A stretch of 64,000 nucleotides of DNA from Brachypodium distachyon (lineage: Eukaryota; Streptophyta; Magnoliopsida; Poales; Poaceae), in assembly GCF_000005505.3 (NCBI RefSeq), contig NC_016132.3:25968501-26032500 (forward strand), given 5' to 3'. The notes under the pieces were generated by a model that saw only the letters and a program-made list of their open reading frames with translations, searched no databases and had not been told where the DNA came from. How positions within the stretch are numbered: position 1 is the stretch's first letter; the number at the start of each line of letters is the position of its first letter. The position numbers were made by a program, and so were the translations under genes. This document shows, one piece after another, positions 25,730 to 37,495 of this stretch.

Positions 25730-27370
25730 TACCGCCGTCCCGAAACAAGTGAGGTTTATTGGTATAAACGTAAAAATTTATACAAATTCACGTCACTTAT
25801 CACTTATTTCAGGACAGAGAAAGTTACATATGCTTTTTTCATTTTACAAAAGTTGTGTATTTGATTTCGTTAATATAAATAAGAATTACTTTATTAATAT
25901 GCGGTTTTAAAACAGGAATTTATATAATAGATCCGCCTATAAAAATTCTTGTTGATAATTGTGATTTCATATCATATAAATTATATGTTAATACATTTAT
26001 CATTGGTCAAAGTCTTATCTTAACGAAACACAATACGCCAAAGTTAGACAGCGGCAGCACGCGACACGTAGATCGGGACTTGGGAGGTACGGAGAAGAGA
26101 AATGCTAGATTGATAGCTAGGATGGGATTAGGTATTTCCCATATCCTACCGAGCGAGTATCCTTAAACTATGCGATCTAATTCCTTTCAATGATGAAAAG
26201 AAAAATCACCCGACACATACGGATACAATATCGGAGTATCCTAAGATATATCCCATATCCAACCCGAGTGTTTTTGGCGTATCCGTGCTGCTGAGAGTCT
26301 TGTAGGAAATACCCTAGGATCCTTAGGGCATCCGTACTAATAGAGTCCGCATTGACCATCCACGTCATTTAGAGTTGACAGCAAGTTAACACATGAAATA
26401 TGTTGTTTTCTTTAGACTTACTATTCGTGTCTTAGGCTTTAGCGAATACCTTTAGGATTTAGCAATGTTTGTTACAGTGCGCTTGACACAACAACAGAAA
26501 TGCGTCGCGGTTCTTCTTCGCTTCATGCGTGTTTGAGCATCTCCATGCTCAGCCAGTGCAAGTGCACAACCACGATTATAACAAGCAAGCAGTCATACCT
26601 GAACCATGATTATACTCGATGCCCAGCCAACCCTTAATACTATCTTATTCTTCTCCGTTCCACAATATAAAATATATTTGTTCACAAAGGTTGCATGAGT
26701 TCGCTAAGACAAGAATTTGAACAAAAATACTTTATTATTACGCTAAGATATGAAATCTGTACCGATAGAGTCGTCTCTAAAAGTTTTTGTTGATAATCCT
26801 GATTTATTATCATATTAATAAAAAATTTATTGATCAAAATTTTATCTTAACGAAACCAAATACAACAACCTTTATAAAAAAGATCTCAAGTTTAAAGAAA
26901 ATTCTAACAACATATATATTTTGGCGATGGTGACGATGCGTAGAGGCAGAGCCCATGGTGGCACGACACCTAGGTCGGGACTCCGAGAGGCAGGGAGAAG
27001 ATAAAGACCAGATCGAGAGCATTGGTTCAGGATTAGGTATTTCCCGTATCCCCACCATATCGTGGTTGTATCCTCAAAGTATCCAATTTAATTTATTTAA
27101 ATTAAAAAAATGGAAAACACCTATGGATAAGTATCGGGAGTGGTATCCCCGTATCCAAGCCCCGAGCGTTCTTGCGGTCTCCGTGCTCCTGAGTCTTGTA
27201 GGAAATACCCTACAGTCCTTTAGTGACGCTTCTTGCAGTGATTTCCTTTTCTTAATTGTGCTTGTCACGGCGAAAGAAACGCGTCGCAATTCTTCTTCAC
27301 TTCATGCGTGTTTGAGCATCTTCATCTTAATTGTGCGGTACACAACCACGATTATAACGGGAAGTGCAAC
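25730..27370. repeat. diverged tandem duplication, two units of about 0.8 kb
   Basis: The left unit (about 25730-26610) and right unit (about 26640-27370) share blocks in the same order: GTTGATAATYNTGATTT, ATCTTAACGAAAC, GATTAGGTATTTCCC, GAGTCTTGTAGGAAATACCC, CTTCATGCGTGTTTGAGCAT and CACAACCACGATTATAAC. The spacing is about 840-900 bp. There is no coding capacity. The left edge has a Stowaway-like CCGTCCCGAAACAAGTGAG stretch. The boundaries are approximate. Confidence 0.7.
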
Positions 27371-27493
27371 CAGCAGGTTTTAGGGGGGTCACAAAACAAA
27401 ATGCGACACATGGCGAACTTCCATCCATCGATGTCAGGCAGGAACGAATTTTAACTGGGAAGCGAAGAGCACACTGACAGGCACAACAGATAG

Positions 27494-28509
27494 TGTTTGA
27501 AAATTAATCAATTTCGAGAATAACAATTTAATGAATAATTTCAGAATATAGATCAAGACGACAGTAGCAACTAGCAGATGCATCTCGAAAATACTAAAAG
27601 TATTAAACAGCACAACGAACAACAATATGAACTCACAGATCATAACTAAACAACAGATCGAATCACGATGTACGTACTGTTGCGGTATAGAGAAAGCCGT
27701 TACTGTTGCGTTCGTTTGACGAAGTTGTTAACGAACAAGACAGCGGCGTGTCGCGCAACCGCCGGTTCGAGGAGGCAGACGACCCATGGTTGCAGGGAAG
27801 CGAGCAGTCGCGCGGAGCGCTTCCCAAAAACCTTATTCGCCCTCTCCTGTACAGGATCGCAAGGCGAAAAGTTCCGGAGACCTGCTCTCCCGATCGCTGG
27901 TGCACGCCGGCGCTCGGGATGGAGTAGACTACGACGACGGCGCAAGAGCGAGAGAGAGGCGAAACCCTAACTCGGTTGTGTTGCGTACAGATCGGAGGGA
28001 CGGGGCGGCTATATTTTTTTTTAGAGCCAAAGGCACCGCCCAGTTCCATTTCATTGAAATGAAACACACAATCCCGGAGCGACTGTATATATAGTCATGC
28101 AAGTATAGGTCGGTTCGGTTTAGAAAACCTGAACCGACTCCACAAAATCTGCACGCATCTGTAACAGATTCCAAAAATACCTTGCGCGCGTGACAAAAAG
28201 ATAAGAAGCCTGGCCCCGCGCCTGCCCGGTTCGGTTCGAACTCGAAATCGATCCACGAAATGCGTCGCGCGCGTCGTGACGAGGTGAGCGGAGGAGGAGG
28301 AGGAGCGCGCGTGAGGATTTTCCTTGCTCATTTGCTCAATAAGTGAGAAGCAACATCCCTTATATGTTGGTCTCACTCACTCTAAACTAGTAAGGTGTGA
28401 CTATTCCTATTCCTACTCTCCTCATCCCACTTCATGAATGGGCCTTTGAGATTTTTCAGAATTTATTAAAATTTGGGCTTGGGCTGATCAGGCCCACCAA
28501 ATTCTAACA
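27494..28509 (-). repeat. 3' LTR of the GATAG Copia element
   Basis: 1016 bp. It is alignable by eye along its length to 32778-33740. It contains a segment of about 58 bp (around 28033-28092, including TATATATAG) that is absent from the other LTR. Confidence 0.9.
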
Positions 28510-28519
28510 ATCCCCCACC
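28510..28519 (-). promoter_or_regulatory. polypurine tract of the Copia element
   Basis: The minus strand reads GGTGGGGGAT immediately before the 3' LTR start TGTTAG. This is the position and composition expected for the plus-strand primer of reverse transcription. Confidence 0.75.
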
Positions 28520-28959
28520 ATATCTCAAATACCCATTTAGAGATTTACCTGTTCTCGTTACTTGTTTATATACTAGTGTTTCAGCAGAGACTGTTAAGTT
28601 GAACTTCTGCCTAGAACTTTAAGTTACATCCATCCACTCTCACAATGGACTAAGCCTTGAATTGCAGGCTGGCGTGAAATAGATTTCACTCAAAGTCAAC
28701 CAGTATTGGGCTATCAGTAGTCTACCCCGCGGGTGGAGCATATGCGTCATACTCCGTGGTCTCTTCATGAGTTACTAGAGATCACCCAAATCTCATAGAC
28801 TGCGACGTTAGACAGTCGGACTCATATAGGTGTGTTCTTTCAAGAATACTATGTAGGACAGCATCTTTCCCTACTCATAGCCGCAATGAACACATTAAGG
28901 CATGTCGCCAACCTGCCTTACAGCAATTTGAGAGTCGCACATCTTCACATAGAGGGGGT

Positions 28960-31900
28960 TATAACAAACTCTCCTCTCTTATAATAGCTTCGTTCTTCCC
29001 ATATCCTACTTCACGGGATTTCCGATCACATAGGTTGGGTTACCACTATGCCACAACATTCATGGGTCTCAACCCCATCTCCCTCGATGCACTCTCTATC
29101 ACATTACGTGATAGTCCCTTGGTAAGGGGATTTGCCAGGTTTTTCTCTGTTCGTGACAGACTGCACACGTCTCCTCACGTGTTTTGATGACTTCGCGTTA
29201 TTCTTTGAACTGTTTACTTTAGTAATAACCGTTTGATTACCACAGTTCATCAGAATAGCCGGCACTGGTTTTTTCAACCACCGGCAAGTCCATCAAAAGA
29301 TCTCTCAGCCACTATGCCTCAAAGGTGGCTGTATCTAAAGCAGCAAGCTCTGCTTCCATAGTTGACCTTGTCAATATGGTATGTTTGCAAGATCTGCATG
29401 ATACTACACCACCACCAAGTATGAAGGCATACCCGGTTGTGGCGTAGAGATCATCTGCTTCAGAGAACCAGTTTGAATCACAATATCCCTAAAAAACAGC
29501 TGGATGCCCTGAATAATGTATTTCATAACTCATCATACATTTTAGATAGCGTAATATCCTTTCTAGTGCACGCCAATGATCTATACCCGGGTTTGACGTG
29601 AACCTACTCAATTTGCTCACAACAAAAGAGATATCAGGCCTCGTAGCGCTAGCCAAGTACATAAGGGAACCGATTATTTGAGAGTATCTCAATTGATCTT
29701 TCCCTTCTCCATTGTTCTTTCTGAATATCACTCTGGGGTCATACGGTGTTGGTGAAGGTTTGCTGTCAGTAAAACCGAAGCGACTCAAGACCTTATCAAC
29801 ATAGTGGGATTTCAACAAAGTAATTCCACTCTCATCTTTAACCAGCTTAATGTTAAGAATAACATTAGCCTCTCCTAGATCTTTCATATCAAAGCAATTT
29901 GATAGAAACGACTTGACCTCATTTATCACTTTTATGTTTGTACCAAATATCAGAATATCATCCACGTACAAACACAAAATAACACCTTCGCCCCCACCAT
30001 GGCGATAGTACACACATCTATCAGCCTCATTAATGACAAAGCCTGCAAAAGTTAAATTTCTTTCAAACTTCTCGTGCCATTGCTTAGGTGCTTGTTTTAG
30101 TCCATACAAAGATTTTAGTAACTTGCACACACATTTCTCTCTTCACACTTTACCACAAATCCATCTGGCTGATCCATGTAAATTTCCTCTTCCAACTCTC
30201 CATTAAGAAAAGAAGTCTTTATGTCCATTTGATGAACGACAAGACCATAGGAGGCAGTCAGGGATAGTAGTACTCGAATGATAGTAAATCTCGCAACGGG
30301 TGAATAGGTGCCAAAGTAATCTTCATCTTCTTTCTGAGTGTAGCCTTTCGCCACAAGCCGTGCCTTATACTTTTTAATAGTACCGTCAGGCCTTAGCTTT
30401 TTCTTGAACACCCACTTGCAGCCTACTGGCTTACAACCATGGGGTCTTTCAAATAGCTTCCAAGTCCCATTAGAGAGACCCGAGTCCATCTCACTCTGGA
30501 CAGCTTCTTTCCAGTCATCTACATCCGGAGATGCATATGCCTCTGCAATGGTTTTGGGAGTAATCTCCACAAGGTACACAATGAAGTCATCACCGCAATC
30601 CTTCGTCTCTTAATCCTGGAAGGAGCTTCATTGTCATCCTTCTCAACATCATCCTCAGGATGTTCAGATTCATTATCAGATGTATTAGATTCAGGTATGC
30701 TAGACTCAGGTAATATTTCAGAAAAAATTCTAGCAATGCTATACATATCTTTCATAGGAAAAATCTCAAAAAATGTTGCATCACGAGATTCCATAATAGT
30801 ATCAACATGCATATCAGGTACCTCGGATTTAACTACTAAGAATCTATAGCCTAGAAAGATACAATCCACTGTTTTCGGTCCGAACTTGCGTTTCTTGGGA
30901 ATTGGAACGTTGACCTTTGCCAAATATCCCCAAGTGCGCAAGTAAGAAAATGATGGCTTTCTTCCAATCCACTCCTCATAGGGAGTCTTCTCTTTATTTT
31001 TATTTGAAACTTTATTCAGGACATGACATGAAGTCAGTAGCGCCTCCCCCCACCATGCCTTAGATAAACCGGCAGTGGCTAACATGGAATTCACCAAGTC
31101 AATCAGCGTACGGTTTTTCCTCTCAGCGACCCCGTTTGATTGGGGAGAATAGGGAGGCGTTCTCTCATGAATAATGTCATGTTTCGCACAAAACTCATCA
31201 AATACATTGGAGAAATACTCGCCACCACGATCCGACCTAAAACGTTTTATCTTTCTCTCCAATTGATTTTCAACTTCAGCCTTATAGATTTTAAATTAGT
31301 CTAAAACCTCATCTTTAGTTCGCAACAAATAAACATAACAGAATCTAGTAGCATCATCAATTAACGTCATGAAATATCTCTTTCCACCTTTTGTCAACAC
31401 ACCATTCATCTCACAAAGATCAAAATGTATGAATTCTAGAGGTGCCAGATTTCTCTTCTCGGCCGCCGTGTGGGGCTTTCGAGGTTGCTTTGATTGCACA
31501 CAACTATGGCACTTAGAACCTTTGGCAATGGTGAAAGTAGAAATTAAACTCATAGTGTATAGCCGAGACATTAAACCAAAATTAATATGACATAAACGAG
31601 AGTGCCAAACACTTGCATGATCATTAACACTCCCACAAATATGGTTCACTGACATATCACTAAAATCAGAAAGGAAAAAAGGAACAAGCCTCCGCACTCA
31701 TAACCTTACCAATAAATTGTCCATGTTTGGACACAACTACTTTATTATACTCTAAAACTACCTTAAAACCATCTCTGCATAAAAGGAAACCGCTAACGAG
31801 ATTCTTGTTCATGAAGGAGACATGCATCACGTTCCTTAGCCGCACGATCTTCCCCGAAGTAAACTTCAGATCGACTGTACTAACACCACGAACAGCTGCA

Positions 31901-31960
31901 TGCGACCCGTTCCTCATCAAGACGGTTGAATCCCTTCCATGCTGGTAAGAAGTAAACAAA
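28960..31960 (-). pseudogene. Copia pol: integrase, reverse transcriptase, RNase H
   Basis: In order on the minus strand: a pre-integrase zinc region with WHSRLCHINFGLM and CHSCVQSKQPRKPH (31620-31440); an integrase core with FIHFDLCEMNG, LIDDATRFCYVYLL, FRSDRGGEYFS and ERTPPYSPQSNGVAERKNR (31440-31100); then reverse transcriptase with NGTWKLFERP, KWVFKKKLRPDG, VHQMDIKTSFLNGEL and the catalytic LYVDDILIFG (30500-29950). RNase H follows, with DSNWFSEADD and RSTMEAELAALDTA (29490-29330). The chain is broken by frame changes near 30125, 30580, 31280 and 31690 and by stops in RNase H. Confidence 0.9.
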
Positions 31961-31984
31961 GAGATGTCAGAACATACATGAACA

Positions 31985-32738
31985 GTAGCACCCGTATCCG
32001 ATCTGCACGATCAGGACAGTCTCTGGAAAAGTGGCCGAGCTCTCCATAGGTGAAACAATTCATCTCGCCTTTGTTTATTTTCTTCTTCCCTTTGTTCTTT
32101 CCATTGCCGCGAAAGTTCCTCTGTACCATATTGGCGTTAGACAGAAAATCAGCAGTTTTCTCAGTGGTGTCCTTAGCCCGAGCTTTCTCTTCAACATCAA
32201 GGGACGCTATCAGTTATTCAACTGATCTCTCTTGTCTCTTGTGTTTTAGAGACGTGGCGAAGTTCCTCCACGCGGGAGGTAACTTCACAATAATGCACCC
32301 AGCCACGTACTTGTTGGGTAAATCACACTTGAGAAGCTTGAGCTCTCTGACAATGATCTGTATCTCATGCGCTTGTTCAACTATAGAACGGTTATCCACC
32401 ATCTTGTAGTCGTTCAGCGACTACATGGTATACAATTCACTGCCTGCATCGGTTGCACCGAATTTAGCATGCAGTGCATCCGACAGCTCCTTTCCGTCTT
32501 CTATGTGCATATACACATCACAAAGACAGTCAGAAAGAACACTTAGAATGCATTCTCTAAAGGCAACATTGGCATCCTGAAAAAATTTCTAAGCTTCCTT
32601 AGATAAATCTCCCTCTGATGTGCCGTATGTCACCCAGAATATTTTCAGAGTCTGCAACCAGAGCATGGCCTTTAATTGCCATCTCTTGAAGTACATCTCG
32701 GAAAATTTATCCGGCTTCAATGCATCGGCTAAACCCAT
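31985..32738 (-). pseudogene. Copia gag
   Basis: Starts at the ATG at 32738 with MGLADALKPDKFSEMYFKRW, typical of Copia UBN2 gag. Later it has LKLLKCDLPNKYVAG and a nucleocapsid region rich in Lys, KNKGKKKINKGE. In the zinc knuckle CFTYGELGHFSRDC the second Cys is Tyr, which should abolish zinc binding. In-frame stops occur after DLSKEA and after RSVE. Confidence 0.85.
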
Positions 32739-32777
32739 AGTTAAATCAGGAAATTGCGTACAATAAGATTTTTGGAT

Positions 32778-33740
32778 TGTTGGAAAATTAAGCAATTTCG
32801 AGAATAACAATTCAATGAATAATTCCAGAATATAGATCAAGATGACAATAGCAACTAGCAGATGCATCTCGAAAATACTAGAAGTATTAAACAGCCCAAC
32901 GAACAGCGATATGAACTCACAGATCATAACGAAACAACAGATCGAATCACGATGTACGCACTATTGTGGTGGAGAGGAAGCCGTTGCTGTTGCGTTCGCT
33001 TGACGAAGTTGTTGACAAAAAAGACGGCGGCGTGTCGCGCACCGGCCGGTTCGAGGAGGCAGACGACCCATGGTTGCAGGGAAGCGAGCAGTCACACGGA
33101 GCGCTTCCCAAAAACCTTATTCGCCCTCTCCCGTACAGGATCGAAAGGCGAAAGTTTCCGGAGACTTGCTCTCCCGATCGCTGGTGCACGCCGGCGCTCG
33201 GGATGGAGTAGACTACGACGACGGCGCAAGAGCGAGAGACAGGCGAAACCCTAGCTCAGTTGTGTTGCGTACAGATCGTAGGGACGGGGCAGCTGTATTT
33301 TTTTTTAGAGCCAAAGTAGTCACGCAGGTATAGGTCGGGTCGGTTTAGCCAATTTGAACTGACTCCACAAAATCTGCACGCGTCCGTAACAAATTCCAAA
33401 AATACCTTGCACGCGTGACAAAAAGATAAGAAGTTCGACCCTGCACCGGCCCGGCTCGAACTCGAAATCGAAATCGATCCACGAAACGCGGCGAGCGCGC
33501 ACGTCGTGACGAGGCGAGGCGAGCAGGGGAGGAGGAGCGCGCGTGGGAATTTACCTTGCTCACTTGCTCAATAGGTGAGAAGCAACATTCCTTATATGTT
33601 GATCGCACTCACTCTAAACTAGCAAGTGGGACTATTCTCATTCCCACTCTCCTCATACCACTTCATGAAAGGACCTTTAAGATTTTTTAGAATTTATTAA
33701 AACTTGGGTTTGAACTGATCGGGCCCACCAAATTCTACCA
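32778..33740 (-). repeat. 5' LTR of the GATAG Copia element
   Basis: 963 bp. It starts TGGTAGAATTTGG on the minus strand (TGTTAG in the other LTR) and ends CCAACA. It lacks the TATATA-bearing segment of about 58 bp present in the 3' LTR. Confidence 0.9.
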
Positions 33741-34037
33741 GATAGATGAATAGATGAACCAAAATGTGCAAAGATACATGTCGTCTTGAACGGCACGGGA
33801 GAACCGGTTATCTGACGGTAGAAGGGCCTTCGACGAGACGGCAGTATAGAGGAAACGGGCAAGCAGCGTGATGCCGAATGCAACCAGGATGGATACCATC
33901 TGAAAGGTGCGCAAGGAGAGGCATGACCAATCTATCTGGCCTCCTTGATGATGTATGTGAAACAGCAAAAAAAGTGACGTGACGAATGCTATATATCCGA
34001 ACAGAAAGAAGGCGAAGGAGAAGGAGGATATGGACAT
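33741..34037 (-). other. open frame with membrane segments, cut by the Copia insertion
   Basis: From the ATG at 34037 the minus strand is open for 99 codons up to the Copia boundary. The product is very hydrophobic, with two or three likely membrane segments: FAFFLFGYIAFVTSLFLLF near residues 8-26 and MVSILVAFGITLLARFLY near 47-64. The frame would stay open past the insertion point into sequence left of 27489. I do not recognise the family. It may be an exon of a host gene or a chance frame. Confidence 0.25.
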
Positions 34038-34263
34038 GAATGAACTAATCAACAAAGCGCTACCTAGTGAATCCCGCGCGTTTAGAGTTTATTAGACAGG
34101 ACGAGACCGTCGCCAAGAATAACAGCTCGTCAATCTAACTCGGTTGACCATGCGAAATCTTGCAACTACCAACTTCAGATACGATCACCACGATGGAAGG
34201 CATCATGAAATTTCTACAAGAACCCTTGCATCTTTCAACCATAGGGCACTTAGATGGTGATAA

Positions 34264-34478
34264 TGTTGAGAATAATTATTTATGATTAATTAGGGTTAAT
34301 TATTAGTTAATTAATGATTAATTAGATAGTTAGTTATGTAACTGTTCGTGTTCCAATTTTCCTAAAACTTGGGACGCGAAAGTAAAAACTTGGGACACCA
34401 ATGCATGTAATGGTGCCCCTTCCCCTTTATAAATATATCTTCAATCAATAAAACAAAGACAAGAATTTCATTCTAACA
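34264..34478 (+). repeat. 5' LTR of the GATAA Copia element
   Basis: 215 bp. It holds TTTATAAATATATC near its 3' part as a probable TATA element and ends CATTCTAACA. By eye it is about 90% like the 3' LTR. Confidence 0.9.
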
Positions 34479-34492
34479 CGTTATCAGCCACG
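34479..34492 (+). promoter_or_regulatory. primer-binding-like site
   Basis: CGTTATCAGCCACG follows the 5' LTR. TATCAG is the core of the initiator tRNA-Met primer site used by most plant Copia elements. The match is partial. Confidence 0.5.
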
Positions 34493-34533
34493 TTTGTTCT
34501 ACAATCACAAAGAAGAGAAGAGAGGTGAGAATC

Positions 34534-35229
34534 ATGGCATCCTATGATCTGCCCCAAGTTCTCGTGGAATGCTTGAGTTCTTGGGCAAGCCGCCGGGGAA
34601 CTTACCGCCGCCGCTGGGCTCGCCGCCGGTGGACCCCACGCCGCCAATCGCCCCGCACGGGTGGCCGCCTCGTCCGCCGGTTCGCCACCATGATGCCCCG
34701 CGCCGGCTCTAACCCGGCTGCGCCGCCGGCCACCGCGCCACTGGCCCCCATCCCGTCGGCCTCCGAGCCGCCGGCCACCGCGCCGTCAGCCTTCACCCCG
34801 ACGGACTTGGTGCCACCGGACTCCCCAGAGTACACTCCTTCCATGGAGTGGATGTTGGCCGGACAGGCGCCGCCTATGCTTGGAGAAGATGACGACTTCG
34901 TTCTTGCCCTTGCACCGCCGCCGCTCTACTGCCCCATCCACAGACATGGGCCGTGCCCGACGCGTGACGGCACAGCGCGGCCACCTCCATCCCCGACCCT
35001 GCCGACGACCCCGCCTCGCCTCAACATCAACACGACCCTCGCCGGCGGTGGCAACTCTGAGGCGGACCACGGCGGCGACGAAGACGATGGGCTTGACGAT
35101 GTTCACTCGGAAGCACGCCGGTTCGTGGCCGCCATGGCGGCTCACCGCGCCGGACCGGTCGACGGCGACTGGAATCCCGCCACCATCGGCCTCTCCTCCT
35201 CCGACGAGGGGTGGCCCTCCTCCATCTAG
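34534..35229 (+). CDS. GC-rich Pro/Ala-rich open frame carried by the Copia element
   Basis: A 231-codon frame from the ATG at 34534, reading MASYDLPQVLVECLSS and then a Pro/Ala/Thr-rich stretch. The later part looks less random: PPDSPEYTPSMEWMLAG and acidic GDEDDGLDDVHSEARRFV. It ends shortly before a run of C at about 35378-35396. Neither composition nor sequence resembles Copia gag. It is probably a captured host gene fragment or a chimeric ORF. I do not recognise the source, and translation is unproven. Confidence 0.45.
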   Translation: MASYDLPQVLVECLSSWASRRGTYRRRWARRRWTPRRQSPRTGGRLVRRFATMMPRAGSNPAAPPATAPLAPIPSASEPPATAPSAFTPTDLVPPDSPEYTPSMEWMLAGQAPPMLGEDDDFVLALAPPPLYCPIHRHGPCPTRDGTARPPPSPTLPTTPPRLNINTTLAGGGNSEADHGGDEDDGLDDVHSEARRFVAAMAAHRAGPVDGDWNPATIGLSSSDEGWPSSI

Positions 35230-35663
35230 GCGTGCGGCGAGGAAGACGGCCGGGCAACGGCAAAGGCGGCGGCGGGATTAGGAGGATGAAACAGCGGCGG
35301 CGGCGGACTTTGGGGAAAGAAGCAACGGCGGCGGCGGCGGGGCGGGGAAACCTTAACAGCCCGCGCCCGCCCCCACCCCCCCCCCCCCCCCCCCCCTAAC
35401 CGTCCGCGCCCCACTCACCCTCGGCCCGACCTGGGCCGGCCGCCAAGGCCCAGGCCCCTCCCTCCCTCCACTGGCTACGGCCTTTTTTGCAGAAAAGTCC
35501 GGAACTTCCGGCTATTTGCAATTTGGTCCATGTATCTAAATGGAAGGAAATAGTCTCGCTCAATAAAAGGAATCTATTTACAAAAGTAATACCTACACCT
35601 CCAAATATTTTCCCAGTGGGATTCAAATGAGTTTTTGTCTAGAAAAGGAACGAAAACAATGAG

Positions 35664-37096
35664 GTGGTGAGATATAAAACGAGACTTGTAGCACAAGGGT
35701 TCACGCAGAGACCCGGCATTGATTTCAATGAAACATATTCTCCGGTTATGAGTGGAATTACTTTCCGATATTTAATCTCATTGTCTGTTCAAAATCGTCT
35801 ATCTATGCAGTTGATGGACGTCGTGACTGCATATCTTTATGGGTCATTAGATTCGGATATTTACATGAAGGTTGCCGATGGAATCCAAATTCCGAATACT
35901 AACGCAAGACGCAACATGTACTGTGTAAAGTTAAATAAATCTTTATACGGTTTAAAACAGTCGGGTAGAATGTGGTACAACCGACTAAGTGAGTTTGTCA
36001 TTAAAAAAGGTTACTCTAACAATGATGACTGCCCATGTGTATTCATCAAGAAATCCAAAACAGGACTTTGCATTATCTCTGTATATGTTGATGATTTAAA
36101 TATCATTGGCAACAAACGGGATATTGATGAGGCTCGTAATCATCTAATGACGGAATTTGAAATGAAATATTTGGGTAAAACCAAGTTCTGCTTAGGTTTA
36201 CAACTTGAGCACCTTCCTTTAGGAATATTGGTTCACCAAGCCACATATATCCAGAAAATCTTGGAGAACATGGACAAATCTTATCCATGCAAAACACCTA
36301 TGGTAGTTCGATCTCTAGACGTAGAGAAAGATCCATTCAGACCAAAAGGTGATGGAGAGGAAATTTTGGGATCTGAATTCTCATATCTTAGTGCCATTGG
36401 AGCATTAATGTACCTAGCAAATTGCACCCGGCCGGATATTGCATTTGCGGTAAATTTACTAGCTAGACACAGCGCAGCTCCAACAAAATGCCATTGGGTA
36501 GGAGTTAAGCAAGTTTTTCGCTACCTACAAGGCACTAAAGATCTAGGTCTATATTTCCAAAAGGAAAACCAAGATTCTGAATTAATCGGATACACTGATG
36601 CTGGCTATTTATCTGATCCCCAAATGCCAGATCCTAGATCGGTTTCGTGTTCCTACACGGTGGGACAGCCATATCGTGGATGTCTTCTAAACAGACTATA
36701 ATGGCTACATCCACAAATCATTCTGAAATAATAGTCTTATAAGAAGCATCTCGTGAAAGTGTATGGCTACGCAGAGTGATTAACCACATACAGCAATCAT
36801 GGGGTATTGGTTCTATTGAATCACCAACAATTATCTATGAGGATAATTCTGCCTGTGTTACTCAGATGCAAACAAGTTATATAAAAAACAATATACAACA
36901 TATTGCACCTAAACTACTCTATCCTCATGAATTACAACAAAATGGGGAGATAAATATTTTGCAAACCAAATCATGCGATAACCTCGCTGATTTGTTCACT
37001 AAGTCCTTACCCAACTCCACATTTCAGAAATGTGTATATGGGATTGGTATGCGACGACTTAAAAATTTGCAAGCATCAGGGGTAGTATTCACCTGA
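35664..37096 (+). pseudogene. Copia reverse transcriptase and RNase H of the GATAA element
   Basis: Begins in the middle of RT with YKTRLVAQGFTQRPGIDF, then MQLMDVVTAYLYGSLDSD, NKSLYGLKQSGRMWYN, the catalytic SVYVDDLNIIG (about 36080-36110), then LMYLANCTRPDIAFAVN. RT is unbroken to about 36620. RNase H is broken by a frame change near 36620-36700 and by an in-frame TAA near 36740. It resumes as VWLRRVINHIQ, YEDNSACVTQM and LADLFTKSLP, ending at 37096. The N-terminal quarter of RT, plus integrase and gag, is absent. Confidence 0.88.
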
Positions 37097-37495
37097 ATTT
37101 AACCTGTTCATAACATCATATTGCACTCTTTTCCTATTATGAGTTTTACTCAATTTCTCATAAAAGGTTTTTAATGAGACAATATTAACATGAGATTATA
37201 TGTCATTTTTTCATTTTTTTTTCCCCACCGGGGTTTATTTGGATAATATACAAGACATATTTATTGTTCATATAATTCAATATGAATTATCAAGAGACAA
37301 TATTCAAAATATGTTATACCATTTTTTCCTTAATTTTCCCATTTGGTTTTTTAAAGGGAGTTTTCATAACATATCAATATTATTATTATTTTCTCAATAT
37401 TTTTCCCACAAGGATTTTGGAGGAAATTACATGATTACAAGATTCCACGAAGATTCAAAACTATACAAATTAACGGAGCAAATTGATCGGGGGAG

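Larger units (their letters stand above)
27494..33740 (-). mobile_element. complete Copia LTR retrotransposon (TSD GATAG)
   Basis: A 6.2-kb Ty1/copia element in minus orientation. The 5-bp duplication GATAG lies at 27489-27493 and 33741-33745. The LTRs are 27494-28509 (3' LTR) and 32778-33740 (5' LTR). The 3' LTR begins TGTTAGAATTTGG and both LTRs end near TTAATTTTCCAACA on the minus strand. A purine tract sits next to the 3' LTR. Gene order is gag, protease, integrase, RT, RNase H, as in Copia. The coding region has many stops and frame changes. No clear primer-binding site complementary to initiator tRNA was found after the 5' LTR. Confidence 0.92.

Noticed and set aside
34880..35399. Additional overlapping ORFs in the Copia cargo
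   Set aside because: They are GC-driven alternative frames with Arg/Pro runs and no ATG context or domain.
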